A stretch of DNA of 64,000 nucleotides, taken from positions 62,001 to 126,000 of the forward strand of contig NZ_BMPW01000022.1 of NCBI RefSeq assembly GCF_014647795.1, written 5' to 3'. A model generated the notes under the pieces. That model worked only from the letters and a program-made list of their open reading frames with translations, was not told the origin of the DNA and ran no database searches. Positions 42,667 to 50,486 of the stretch are shown one piece after another (position 1 is the first letter of the stretch; every line of letters starts with the position of its first letter). Made by a program: the position numbers and the translations under genes. The DNA comes from Actinoplanes campanulatus. GTDB taxonomy: Bacteria > Actinomycetota > Actinomycetes > Mycobacteriales > Micromonosporaceae.

Positions 42667-43452
42667 ATGCCGCGCGAACCGTACTACGTTCAATCGCTGG
42701 AGCGGGGGCTCGCGGTCATACGTGCGTTCGATTCCCGGAACCCCGAACTCACGCTCAGTGACGTGGCCCGCGCCTGTGGTCTCACCCGCGCGGCCGCCCG
42801 CCGATTCCTGCTCACCCTCACCGATCTCGGGTACGTACGCACCGACGGCCGGCTGTTCTCGCTGGCCCCGCGAATCCTGGAACTCGGCTACTCGTACCTG
42901 TCCAGCCTCTCGCTGCCGGAGGTCGCCGAGCCCCATCTGGAGCGTCTGGTGGCGGAGGTCCGGGAGTCGTCCTCCATGTCGGTGCTCGACGGTGACGACA
43001 TCGTCTATGTCGCCCGTGTCCCGACAAGTAGGATCATGCGGGTCGCCATCAACGTGGGTACCCGATTTCCGGCATACGCGACGTCGATGGGCCGGGTCAT
43101 GCTGGCCGCCCTACCGGAGCCGGAGCTCGACGCCTACCTCGCCCGGGCCACGATGGAGCGGCTCACCGACCGCACCATCTGCACCCCCGACGCGCTGCGT
43201 GCCGAGCTGCGGCAGGTCCACCTCCAGGGCCACTCGATCGTCGATCAGGAGCTCGAGGAGGGGCTGCGGGCCATCGCGGCGCCGATCCGGGATCGCACCG
43301 GCGCCGCCACCGGGGCGGTGAACATCTCGGTGCACGCGGCCCGGGCCACCGTCGACGAGATCCGCGAGCGGCTCCTGCCACCGCTGCTCGCGGCCACCGC
43401 CGCCATCGAGGCGGACCTGCGGGTCGCGGCGCCGCGGCGGACCATCGCCTGA
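42667..43452 (+). CDS. IclR-family transcriptional regulator (PcaR/PobR-like)
   Basis: The 261-residue protein has an N-terminal winged helix (LTLSDVARACGLTRAAARRFLLTLTDLGYV, about 29-58) and a C-terminal IclR effector domain (about 80-255) with SMSVLDGDDIVYVARV and the signature HSIVDQELEEGLRAIAAPI. The YVQSLERGLAVIRAF start resembles PcaR/PobR, which respond to aromatic acids; that hint for the importer's ligand is inference. ATG 42667 is used; the frame upstream is open but not family-like. Confidence 0.9.
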   Translation: MPREPYYVQSLERGLAVIRAFDSRNPELTLSDVARACGLTRAAARRFLLTLTDLGYVRTDGRLFSLAPRILELGYSYLSSLSLPEVAEPHLERLVAEVRESSSMSVLDGDDIVYVARVPTSRIMRVAINVGTRFPAYATSMGRVMLAALPEPELDAYLARATMERLTDRTICTPDALRAELRQVHLQGHSIVDQELEEGLRAIAAPIRDRTGAATGAVNISVHAARATVDEIRERLLPPLLAATAAIEADLRVAAPRRTIA

Positions 43453-43783
43453 ACCCGGTCAGGCGGCCCCGGCCGCGGCGCCGGGCGCGGTCGCCCCGGA
43501 AACCCCCGTCTGCCGCCGGTCACGGCAGTCGCCATCCACGGTCCACAAGGACCGGTCCGCCCGCACGTTCGGTCTCCCGGCGGGCGGGCGCACACGCTCG
43601 GGCCGCCGAAGCCGTGGTGGCCGCACACGGAAGACACCGCGTGCGCGGCCACCACGGCTGTATGCCACGTGCGCGACCACGACATCGTCACCGTGTGCGC
43701 CCACCCATCCGGTGGAACCGTTGCCACCCGCCCCGGGCGACCGGTGTAGCGGCGGAGAGTGGGCGACCCGGGTGCCTGGAGTT
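43453..43783. other. 331-nt intergenic region with a 14-bp inverted repeat
   Basis: No convincing gene is seen. The main feature is a long inverted repeat, GCCGTGGTGGCCGC (43611-43624) and GCGGCCACCACGGC (43645-43658), which with partly paired inner bases could terminate both convergent genes. Imperfect echoes of CGTGCGCGNCCAC follow to about 43710. An 81-codon minus frame (43459-43704) is judged incidental. Confidence 0.55.
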
Positions 43784-44224
43784 TCAGACCGCCAGAGCCA
43801 CGGCCACGCCCACGAACACCACCTGCATGGCGGTACGCAGCGGCAGCGGGGTGACCGGCCGCCCGCCCAGGCTCAGCCCGCGCCGGGCCGCCGACACGTT
43901 GGCCGGGAACATCGCGAGCATGAGCAGCGCCAGCCCGGCCGCGGCATAGGGCGCCAGCGGCGGGATCAGCAGGGCGACGGCGCCGGCCAGTTCCAGGACA
44001 CCGGTGAGCGTGACGAGCAGGTCCGGCCGGGGGAGCGCGGGCGGCACCATCGCGATCATGTCCTCCCGCCAGCCCGGCCGGAAGTGCTGCATCCCGGTGA
44101 GGAGCAGCATCAGCGCGAGGCCGCCGCGCAGGGCCGGCTGCCAGCCGTCGAGAGCGTCCACACCGGCCAGGCCGATCAGGCGGAGCACGGCGGACCCGGC
44201 GATCAGAGCGAGAAGCGGAATCAT
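43784..44224 (-). CDS. DoxX-family membrane protein
   Basis: The 146-residue protein has four TM helices, the DoxX layout: GGLALMLLLTGMQHFRP, LTGVLELAGAVALLIP and AAAGLALLMLAMFPANV mark helices 2-4. The LELAGAVALLIP motif is characteristic. Members act in redox or thiol stress, but many are unassigned. ATG 44224 has GAAAGG about 8 nt upstream; ATG 44230 leaves only 2 nt. Two operator palindromes lie immediately upstream, so the TetR protein encoded divergently probably represses it. Confidence 0.85.
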   Translation of the reverse strand: MIPLLALIAGSAVLRLIGLAGVDALDGWQPALRGGLALMLLLTGMQHFRPGWREDMIAMVPPALPRPDLLVTLTGVLELAGAVALLIPPLAPYAAAGLALLMLAMFPANVSAARRGLSLGGRPVTPLPLRTAMQVVFVGVAVALAV

Positions 44225-44234
44225 GAACATCACC

Positions 44235-44295
44235 TTTCCAGTGGAAAGTTTCCACTGGAAAGATAGCGCGGTGCTCCCGATTTTGCCAGTGGAAA
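44235..44295. promoter_or_regulatory. Three TetR operator copies between doxX-like and tetR genes
   Basis: Sites are TTTCCAGTGGAAA (44235-44247), TTTCCACTGGAAA (44249-44261) and TTGCCAGTGGAAA (44283-44295). The first two are perfect 6-bp-arm palindromes with centres 14 bp apart, downstream of a minus-strand TATCTT (44260-44265). The third, with one mismatch, ends 2 nt before TAGGGT (44298-44303), the -10 of a leaderless tetR. Confidence 0.75.
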
Positions 44296-44309
44296 GATAG
44301 GGTTCCGGC

Positions 44310-44882
44310 ATGGAGCCGTCCGCCTACCACCACGGGAACCTGCGCCGCGTCATGCTTGACGCCGCGCTCCAGGCCATCGGCGAGTCCGGCCCCACCGGCT
44401 GGAGCCTGCGCGAGCTGGCCCGCCGCGCCGGGGTGTCACACACCGCGCCCACACATCACTTCGGCGACAAGACCGGTCTGCTCACCGCCGTCGCGGCCGA
44501 GGGCTTCGACCTGTTCGCCGCGACCCTCGAAGCGGCCGGCGGCGACTTCCGCGAGGTCGGCGTGGCGTACGTCCGCTTCGCCGTCCGGCACCGCTCCCAC
44601 TTCCAGGTGATGTTCCGCCCCGAGCTGTACCGCCCCGCCGACCCCGCGGTGGCCCCGGCCCGGGCCCGCGCCGCCGCCGTCCTGTCCAGCGGCGGCCGAG
44701 CCCTCTCCCCGGACCCGGCCCGCGACCGGCTCACCACGGTGGCCGCCTGGTCGATGGCCCACGGCTTCGCCGACCTGTGGCTCAGCGGCGCCCTCGCCGA
44801 CGCCGCCGAGATCGACCCGGAGACCTACGCGCGCGACCTCATCACCCTGGCCTTCGGCCATCTCCATCACCCTAAAGCCTGA
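44310..44882 (+). CDS. TetR/AcrR-family transcriptional regulator
   Basis: The 190-residue repressor has an N-terminal HTH (WSLRELARRAGVSHTAPTHHFGDKTGLLTAVA, about 31-62) and a TetR_C-like helical ligand domain with HFQVMFRPELY near residue 94, as in the WHG-domain group. ATG 44310 lies 6 nt after TAGGGT. It probably represses itself and the divergent DoxX gene through the three palindromes. Confidence 0.9.
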   Translation: MEPSAYHHGNLRRVMLDAALQAIGESGPTGWSLRELARRAGVSHTAPTHHFGDKTGLLTAVAAEGFDLFAATLEAAGGDFREVGVAYVRFAVRHRSHFQVMFRPELYRPADPAVAPARARAAAVLSSGGRALSPDPARDRLTTVAAWSMAHGFADLWLSGALADAAEIDPETYARDLITLAFGHLHHPKA

Positions 44883-45020
44883 TCTATCTCGTTTCAGAGC
44901 CTCTCATTCAGACATTGGCGATAAGTCCGATATACCATTACGGCTGCGATTGCGCGGGGTTTCCGACCCACCGCTGACCCGACGGCGAATGCCCGTGTTC
45001 AGCCCGCCCCGCGTCGCCGA

Positions 45021-45040
45021 GTGATCTCGCGGTGATCTCG
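45021..45040 (+). repeat. Direct repeat GTGATCTCG upstream of the VWA operon
   Basis: GTGATCTCG occurs at 45021 and 45032, an 11-bp period, about 70 nt before the first gene of the VWA operon. It may be a regulator site. The gap 44883-45107 is AT-richer than its surroundings, and TAGCGT at 45090-45095 is a candidate -10. Confidence 0.4.
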
Positions 45041-45107
45041 GCCGGCAGAACAAATCAGCTCATGCTGCGCGGAGAAGGCTTCCGTGCTCTAGCGTTTGCG
45101 AGTTCTC

Positions 45108-45635
45108 GTGGATCACAGCCATAGGGAAATTCGTGAGGTCGTCTGCTACGGGGTACTCGGTTTTCTGACTCCACGGCCGATCGACTGGACGATCCCGCTG
45201 ATGAAGAACATCGTCATTTCATATCGTTCCTACAAGCGCACCAGGCCCCTGGTGACCGATGGGCTGACGGACCGGGACGGCCGTCCGGTTCCCCGTAAGG
45301 AGGCGGTTCGGGAAATCGGTTCGGCCGTCAACATGGCCAACTTCGAAGCGCTGCGGTCGGCTTTCGCCGAGAAGAAACGGCGCGAGGAGAAGTACGAGCG
45401 CTGGGCCAAGATCGTCGCGGAGGACGATCGGTTCGGATACCTTCGCTGGCTGGTGAACGGAGCCGATTCACGCGACTGCGACGCGATTCTCGTCATCGGC
45501 GTCGCCGGGGTGGATTTCAAACGCGCTCCCCTTCTCGTCAGGCATCAACTGGTCGACTACCGCGCGATCGGGACCGAGATCGCGAAAATGTGGAGAAACG
45601 CAAACCGTCGTGACTACGGGAAGGCCGACTCGTGA
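45108..45635 (+). CDS. Unrecognised soluble protein, first gene of the VWA operon
   Basis: The protein has 175 residues from GTG 45108 (TTG 45096 would add four). I do not recognise a family. It is basic and largely helical, with a charged stretch FAEKKRREEKYERWAKIVAEDD in the middle and a hydrophobic strand DAILVIGVAGVDF near residue 125. No signal peptide or TM helix is clear. Codon use is less GC-biased than in its neighbours. Its stop overlaps the next start (GTGA), so the two products are probably made together. Confidence 0.6.
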   Translation: MDHSHREIREVVCYGVLGFLTPRPIDWTIPLMKNIVISYRSYKRTRPLVTDGLTDRDGRPVPRKEAVREIGSAVNMANFEALRSAFAEKKRREEKYERWAKIVAEDDRFGYLRWLVNGADSRDCDAILVIGVAGVDFKRAPLLVRHQLVDYRAIGTEIAKMWRNANRRDYGKADS

Positions 45636-46744
45636 AGATGGGCAGCGAGATCGAATTCGAGTGCGGGCACGCGGACCCGGAGGAGACGGACGAGTTCTCC
45701 CCCTACGAGGACGGATACGCCGTGCACGAGGCCGGGCACGTCCTGGTCCGGTACGGCGAATTCGAGACGGCGCTGAAATGCATGGAATTCGCCCTGGACC
45801 GTGGTGTCGTCCGGGCGGACGACGACGTCATGGTGATCGGGGAGACCGTCGAAAGGGCCGGGCATCCCCGCGAATCCGTCGTCGCCGTGCCGGTCGCCCG
45901 GGTGCCGACCGGCGAGGGCGGGCAACCGCTGCGGCCCCCGGTGGGCAGGTTCCGCGGCTCCACCGCACTGGTCGCCGCGGCCGCCGTCCTGGGCGCCTTT
46001 CTCGTCGTCGCACAGCTCGACGTCGGGGGTGGGATGCGCGAGGAGCCGCAGCGACTCAACTCCCTGGTGCTTCAGACCGTGCCCGAAGGAGAGGCTCAGC
46101 AACTGCCGGTCGTTCAGGACGGCGCCGCACGCCGGACCGAACCCGAGACACCGGCCGGTGCCCCGCCCTCGAACGCCCCGGAGACGACCGAGCCCCTGGA
46201 CGAGACCGTGACGGTGCTCCGCGGGCCGAACAAGAAGGGCGGCATCAGCACCGCCTTCGTACCCCGGGAACGCGGCACGAAGAAGAACGAGTCGCGGATG
46301 CGCTGGAAGGAGGTGAAGTCCTCGCGTCTCGTCACCACCCTCCAGTCGCCCGAGGACGCCGAATGCACCTGGCAGTTCCGCGGCGGCGACGGCACCACAC
46401 CCGAGTACCGCACCTCGCAGATCGCCGTCGAGCCGGGCGAGGCGCGGAAGGTCGAGGTCCCGGTGAACCGGTGGCGGGACGTGATCGCGGTGGCCGAGAC
46501 GGACCGCGCCGGAGGTGACTGCTTCATGGTGGACCCGGTGTTCGAGCGCACGGGGAAGGACGACACGCCCCCACGTCCGGTGTCGACGGCCCCGGACCGC
46601 TGGCTGGAGACGACGGCGCCCGCGGCGACGCCCGAACCCACGGCGACGCCCGAACCCACCGAGACGCCCGTGCCCTCAGTGGAACCGGAGACGAGCGGCG
46701 GTCTACTACAGTCGGCCGGCCCAGGGGAGCCGTCGAAGGAGTAG
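45632..46744 (+). CDS. Single-pass membrane protein with TPR-like cytoplasmic head
   Basis: The 370-residue protein has an N-terminal cytoplasmic domain (1-105) with one TPR-like repeat, YAVHEAGHVLVRYGEFETAL, a TM helix (STALVAAAAVLGAFLVVAQL, about 107-126), a Pro/Glu-rich stalk, and an extracytoplasmic beta-rich domain (about 195-310) with two cysteines (AECTWQF and GDCFMVD) that could pair. The C-terminus is Pro/Thr/Glu-rich. No family is recognised. GTG 45632 overlaps the upstream stop and the VWA gene starts 4 nt after it, so the three act together. Confidence 0.65.
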   Translation: MKMGSEIEFECGHADPEETDEFSPYEDGYAVHEAGHVLVRYGEFETALKCMEFALDRGVVRADDDVMVIGETVERAGHPRESVVAVPVARVPTGEGGQPLRPPVGRFRGSTALVAAAAVLGAFLVVAQLDVGGGMREEPQRLNSLVLQTVPEGEAQQLPVVQDGAARRTEPETPAGAPPSNAPETTEPLDETVTVLRGPNKKGGISTAFVPRERGTKKNESRMRWKEVKSSRLVTTLQSPEDAECTWQFRGGDGTTPEYRTSQIAVEPGEARKVEVPVNRWRDVIAVAETDRAGGDCFMVDPVFERTGKDDTPPRPVSTAPDRWLETTAPAATPEPTATPEPTETPVPSVEPETSGGLLQSAGPGEPSKE

Positions 46745-46748
46745 TGCC

Positions 46749-48077
46749 GTGCGCGTCACCGCCCACCTCGATGTCGAGATGATCGCCATCGAGACCGAGG
46801 ACCAGGTCTCCGTGATGATCGAGCTGGCCGCGCCGCCCGCGCCCGGTGACGGCGCCGAGCGGGCGCCCAGCACCCTCGTGGTGGTGCTGGACCGCAGCGG
46901 CTCGATGCGCGGCGACCGGCTCGACGGGGCGAAGAGCGCGCTGACCGCGCTCGTCGACCGCCTGGACCCCCGCGACCACTTCGGCCTGGTCGCCTTCGAC
47001 GACCGGGTCGACGTGGTGGTGCCCGCCCGGCGGCTGACCGACAAGGCGGCGGCCAGACGGGCCATCGCCGGGGTGGAGGCGCGCAACAGCACCGACCTGT
47101 CCGGCGGCTACCTGCGCGGGCTCCAGGAGGCCCGCCGGGTGGCCGGGGCGGCCGGCGCCACCGTCCTGATCATCAGCGACGGGCACGCCAACGCGGGCAT
47201 CACCGATCCGGAGGCGCTGGCCCGGGTGGCGGCCGAGGCGTACACGCACGGGGTCACCACGTCGACGCTCGGGTTCGGGCTGGGCTACGACGAGCGGATC
47301 ATGTCGGCGCTCGCCCGGGGCGGCTCCGGCAACGAGCACTTCGCCGAGGAGCCGGACACCGCCATCGCGCTGATCGCCGGCGAGGTCCAGGCCCTGCTGG
47401 CGCAGACCGTCCAGGCCGCCTCGCTGCACGTCGCGGTGACCCCGGTGGTCAGCGGCGTGCTGGTGGTCAACGACCTGCCCGCCAACGTGGTCGACGACGG
47501 CCTGCTCATCGAGCTCGGCGGCTTCTACGCCGACGAGACCCGGAAGCTGGTGCTCACCTTCGACGTGCCGGCGGTCGCCGCGCTGGGCCTCGCCGAGATC
47601 GCGACGCTGACCTTCACCCATGTGGAGCTGCCGGCGCTGGCCCAGCACACGGTGACGGTTCCGGTGCACGTCAACGTGGTGCCCGGTGACGTGGCCGCCG
47701 GCCGGGTGCCCGACCCGGTGGTCCGCACCGAGCTGGTCTACCTGCGCGCCCAGCGGGCCAAGCGACGCGCCTCCGACCTGCTGAACCAGGGCGACTCGAC
47801 GGCCGCGCTGGAGGAGATCCGGCAGGCCCGGGAGGAGATCGGCAAGGCGCGGGCGGACGCTCCGGAGTCACTGGCCGCCGACCTGGCCGAGGAGGCCGCG
47901 ACACTCGACTACCTGGCGCGCGAGACCGAGATGGGCTCGGCCTCGCGCGCCGGTAAGTTCCTGTCCGCCAGCTCCCGGGCCCGCCTCCAGAAGCGCGGCC
48001 GGCGCTACGACACCCCGCCGGTCCCGCCCACCGGGGAGCCCGACCAGGACGACGACGGGGACGGGGACGAGAGCTAG
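46749..48077 (+). CDS. VWA-domain protein
   Basis: The 442-residue protein has a von Willebrand factor A domain at about 40-220 with an intact MIDAS site: Asp48-x-Ser50-x-Ser52 (LDRSGS), Thr in NSTDLSGGY and Asp in IISDGHANAG. A beta-rich domain follows (about 225-345), then a helical coiled segment (DLLNQGDSTAALEEIRQAREEI) and an acidic tail. No signal peptide is present, so it is cytoplasmic. GTG 46749 has AAGGAG upstream. The stop overlaps the convergent binding-protein gene by 4 nt. Confidence 0.85.
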   Translation: MRVTAHLDVEMIAIETEDQVSVMIELAAPPAPGDGAERAPSTLVVVLDRSGSMRGDRLDGAKSALTALVDRLDPRDHFGLVAFDDRVDVVVPARRLTDKAAARRAIAGVEARNSTDLSGGYLRGLQEARRVAGAAGATVLIISDGHANAGITDPEALARVAAEAYTHGVTTSTLGFGLGYDERIMSALARGGSGNEHFAEEPDTAIALIAGEVQALLAQTVQAASLHVAVTPVVSGVLVVNDLPANVVDDGLLIELGGFYADETRKLVLTFDVPAVAALGLAEIATLTFTHVELPALAQHTVTVPVHVNVVPGDVAAGRVPDPVVRTELVYLRAQRAKRRASDLLNQGDSTAALEEIRQAREEIGKARADAPESLAADLAEEAATLDYLARETEMGSASRAGKFLSASSRARLQKRGRRYDTPPVPPTGEPDQDDDGDGDES

Positions 48078-49030
48078 GGCAGCCACTTCTCCCAGACGGT
48101 GCGGTTCGCGTCGACCCAGTTGCGGGCCGCGTCCTCGGCGGACAGACCGTTCTGGGTCATGTCCTTGGCGACCTTGTTCTGGTCGTCGTTGGTCCACTTC
48201 CAGTTCTTCAGGAAGGTGGCGGCCGGGCTGCCCGAGTCGACGAACTTCTTCCGGGCGATCTTGTCGAGGTCGTACGGCTGGTAGTCGCAGGCCACCGTCT
48301 CCCCGTCGGCGTCGCAGCCGGGCGTGTAGTTGGGCAGCGGCACCCGTACCAGTTTGATGTCCGACAGCAGCCACTGCGGCTCGTAGAAGTAGCCCAGCAG
48401 CGGCGTCCGGTTGGCCTGCGCCTTCCGGAACGCGGCGATGAGCTTGTCCTCGCTGCCCGCGTACACCACGGTGTAGTCGAGCTTGAGGTTCTCGATCAGC
48501 TTGTCGTCGTTGGTGACGAAGGACGGGTCACCGGCCAGGAACTGGCCCTTCTCGCCGGAGGCCTTGGTCTTGAAGAGGTCGGCGTAGCTGTTGAGCTTGC
48601 GCCAGTTCGTGATGTCCGGGTAGGTCCTGGCCATCCACGGTGGCACGTACCAGCCGATGACGCCCTTGTTGCCGGTGAGCCCGAGCTCCACGGCGACCTT
48701 CTGGCCGTCGATGTACTTCTTCTTCAGATCGTCGTGGCCCCAGTTCTCCAGGATCACGTCGATGCTGCCGTCGACCAGGCCGGCCCACGAGGCGGTCTCG
48801 CTCAGCTCCACGGTGCCGACCGTGCAGTTCAACTCCTCCTCGAGCAGGTAGCTGACCACGGCGACGTTGGCGGAGTACCCGGACCAGGGGTTGACCGCGA
48901 TGTTCACGCTGCCGCAGCCGACCGGGTCGGGCACACCGGGCGGCGGCGTGATGGCCGCCTCGGTGCCGGAGCAGCCGGCCAGCGCGGCGATGCCGATGGC
49001 GGCGATGAGCCGGGAGAGTCCGCGCCTCAC
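48074..49030 (-). CDS. Glycine betaine/choline-binding lipoprotein encoded at the end of a conservon
   Basis: The 318-residue OpuAC/ProX-type binding protein has a lipobox (LAGCSG). Its ligand-cage aromatic motifs [22 protein letters not shown] and GWYVPPWM match the ProX paralogue at 57798-58760 closely. GTG 49030 overlaps the small GTPase stop (GTGA), so it is translationally coupled to cvnABCD. No permease or ATPase is adjacent. That points to ligand sensing for the conservon kinase or to supplying a shared importer; both are inference. Confidence 0.88.
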   Translation of the reverse strand: MRRGLSRLIAAIGIAALAGCSGTEAAITPPPGVPDPVGCGSVNIAVNPWSGYSANVAVVSYLLEEELNCTVGTVELSETASWAGLVDGSIDVILENWGHDDLKKKYIDGQKVAVELGLTGNKGVIGWYVPPWMARTYPDITNWRKLNSYADLFKTKASGEKGQFLAGDPSFVTNDDKLIENLKLDYTVVYAGSEDKLIAAFRKAQANRTPLLGYFYEPQWLLSDIKLVRVPLPNYTPGCDADGETVACDYQPYDLDKIARKKFVDSGSPAATFLKNWKWTNDDQNKVAKDMTQNGLSAEDAARNWVDANRTVWEKWLP

Positions 49031-49629
49031 CGGACCGACCCCGCCCGCTCCCGGCCCGCCCGTTTGGCGAGCACCTCCTCGGTGAGCGCCACCAGGACGC
49101 TCTTCACCGACTCGCGGTCCCGCGCGTCGCACTCCACCAGGGGTACGCCCTCACCGACCCCGAGCGCGTCGCGGACCTCGGCGAGCTGGAACCGCTGGGC
49201 GCCGGTGAACCGGTTGACGCCGATGATGAACGGGATCTCGTGCTCCTCGAAGTAGTCGATGGCCGGGAACGAGTCCTCGATCCGCCGGGTGTCGACCAGC
49301 ACGATCGAGCCGAGCGCCCCGTCGACCAGGTCGTCCCAGAGGAACGCGAACCGGTCCTGCCCGGGGGTGCCGAACAGGTAGAGCAGCAGGGCGTCGTCCA
49401 GGGTGATCCGGCCGAAGTCGAGGGCGACGGTGGTGGTGGTCTTGCCGGACACCGCGGAGGTGTCGTCGATGCCGATCGACCTCTCGGTCATCTCGGCCTC
49501 GGTGACCAGCGGCTCGATCTCGGAGATGGCCCCCACGAAGGTGGTCTTCCCGACGCCGAAGCCGCCGCTGATGACGATCTTGACAGCGATGGGGTGCGCT
49601 GTCGACGGCTCCCTAGAGCGCCCGGACAC
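49027..49629 (-). CDS. cvnD: Conservon small GTPase-like protein CvnD
   Basis: The 200-residue P-loop protein has Walker A GGFGVGKTT, switch-like ALDFGRITLDDALLLYLFGTPGQDRF and the NRFTGAQRF motif (in place of NKxD) of conservon GTPases. It is the fourth conservon gene, overlapping cvnC by 17 nt. Conservon GTPases work downstream of the CvnA membrane kinase-like protein with CvnB and CvnC, in a scheme likened to eukaryotic G-protein signalling. Confidence 0.92.
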   Translation of the reverse strand: MSGRSREPSTAHPIAVKIVISGGFGVGKTTFVGAISEIEPLVTEAEMTERSIGIDDTSAVSGKTTTTVALDFGRITLDDALLLYLFGTPGQDRFAFLWDDLVDGALGSIVLVDTRRIEDSFPAIDYFEEHEIPFIIGVNRFTGAQRFQLAEVRDALGVGEGVPLVECDARDRESVKSVLVALTEEVLAKRAGRERAGSVR

Positions 49630-50017
49630 GGTCCCTGATCCTTTCGATCAAACTGGTGGAGAGCTCGCCGGACTGGTCCTCGACGGAGAGGTAGCCCTGC
49701 GTGATCAGGTCGGCCACGATGACGCGGACGACGCCGAGCGGCGCGCGCAGCGCCACCGACAGATCGGCGACCGACATCGGCGCCTGTGCGAGTTCGACGA
49801 TCCGCCGGGACTCGAAGCGCAGCGGCGCCGACAGCGCGGCCGGTGCCGCGTGCAGCAGTGTCTCGATCCGGATTCCGTCCTGCAGCGGCTCGGTACGCCC
49901 ACCGGTCAGCATGAACGGGCGGATCACCGGATCCTCGTCCATGCCGCCCGAGTGCAGCCCGTACCCGTCGGACGGCCGGTGGGAGCCGGCGTACGGGATT
50001 CCCGACGGATCGCTCAT
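49613..50017 (-). CDS. cvnC: Conservon DUF742 protein CvnC
   Basis: The 134-residue protein is DUF742: IRPFMLTGGRTEP at the N-terminus and a winged-helix-like C-terminal half (MSVADLSVALRAPLGVVRVIVADLITQGYLSV). It probably interacts with CvnB and CvnD. ATG 50017 overlaps the cvnB stop (ATGA). Confidence 0.92.
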   Translation of the reverse strand: MSDPSGIPYAGSHRPSDGYGLHSGGMDEDPVIRPFMLTGGRTEPLQDGIRIETLLHAAPAALSAPLRFESRRIVELAQAPMSVADLSVALRAPLGVVRVIVADLITQGYLSVEDQSGELSTSLIERIRDRVRAL

Positions 50018-50442
50018 CGCGGCAGGTGTTGCCGGGACTCTGCGATCAGGGCCGGGGTGAGCAGATCGCCGAAGCGGTCGGCGAGCAGTGAGATCTCGTA
50101 GCCGACCAGGCCCAGATCACTCTCGCTGCCGGCCACCACGCCGAGGACGCTGCCGCCGCGGATGACCGAGACCAGCAGGAAACCCCGGTGCATCTCGATC
50201 ATGATGAGCTTGAGGCCGTCGAAGTCGTACCGGCGGGAGGCGCTGCGGGCCAGGCTGGCCAGGCTGGACACGATGGCGGCCAGCTGGTCCGCCTCGGCCC
50301 GGTTCAGCCCGTCCGAGCCGGCGATCAGCAACCCGTCGGAGGACACCGCCACGGCGTCGCGCACGCCGTCCGTCTGGTGGACGAAGTTGCCGAGCAGCCA
50401 ATTGAATTGATGCCGGTCCGCCGAGGTGTCAACGCTCATCAT
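50014..50442 (-). CDS. cvnB: Conservon roadblock/LC7 protein CvnB
   Basis: The 142-residue roadblock/LC7 protein has NWLLGNFVHQTDGVRDAVAVSSDGLLIAGS, then the conserved helix QLAAIVSSLASLARSASRRYDFDGL and GGSVLGVVAGSESDLGLVGYEI. Such proteins act as GTPase regulators. ATG 50442 has GGAAAGAAG just upstream and matches family length; ATG 50490, overlapping the cvnA stop, would add 16 residues and is a real alternative. Confidence 0.9.
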   Translation of the reverse strand: MMSVDTSADRHQFNWLLGNFVHQTDGVRDAVAVSSDGLLIAGSDGLNRAEADQLAAIVSSLASLARSASRRYDFDGLKLIMIEMHRGFLLVSVIRGGSVLGVVAGSESDLGLVGYEISLLADRFGDLLTPALIAESRQHLPR

Positions 50443-50486
50443 TCTTCTTTCCAGGTTGCTGCCGAGGGGCCATTTCTGAGTACTCG

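Noticed and set aside
43459-43704. 81-codon minus-strand frame in the intergenic gap
   Set aside because: It has no RBS, contains the inverted repeat, and is Arg/Gly/Ala-rich; it is more likely non-coding.
45719-45740. HEAGH (HEXXH-like) sequence in the membrane protein starting at 45632, suggesting an M41/FtsH-type protease
   Set aside because: The surrounding residues align better with a TPR repeat (Gly at 8, Ala at 20, Ala-Leu at 27-28), no third zinc ligand is apparent, and the AAA domain of FtsH is absent.
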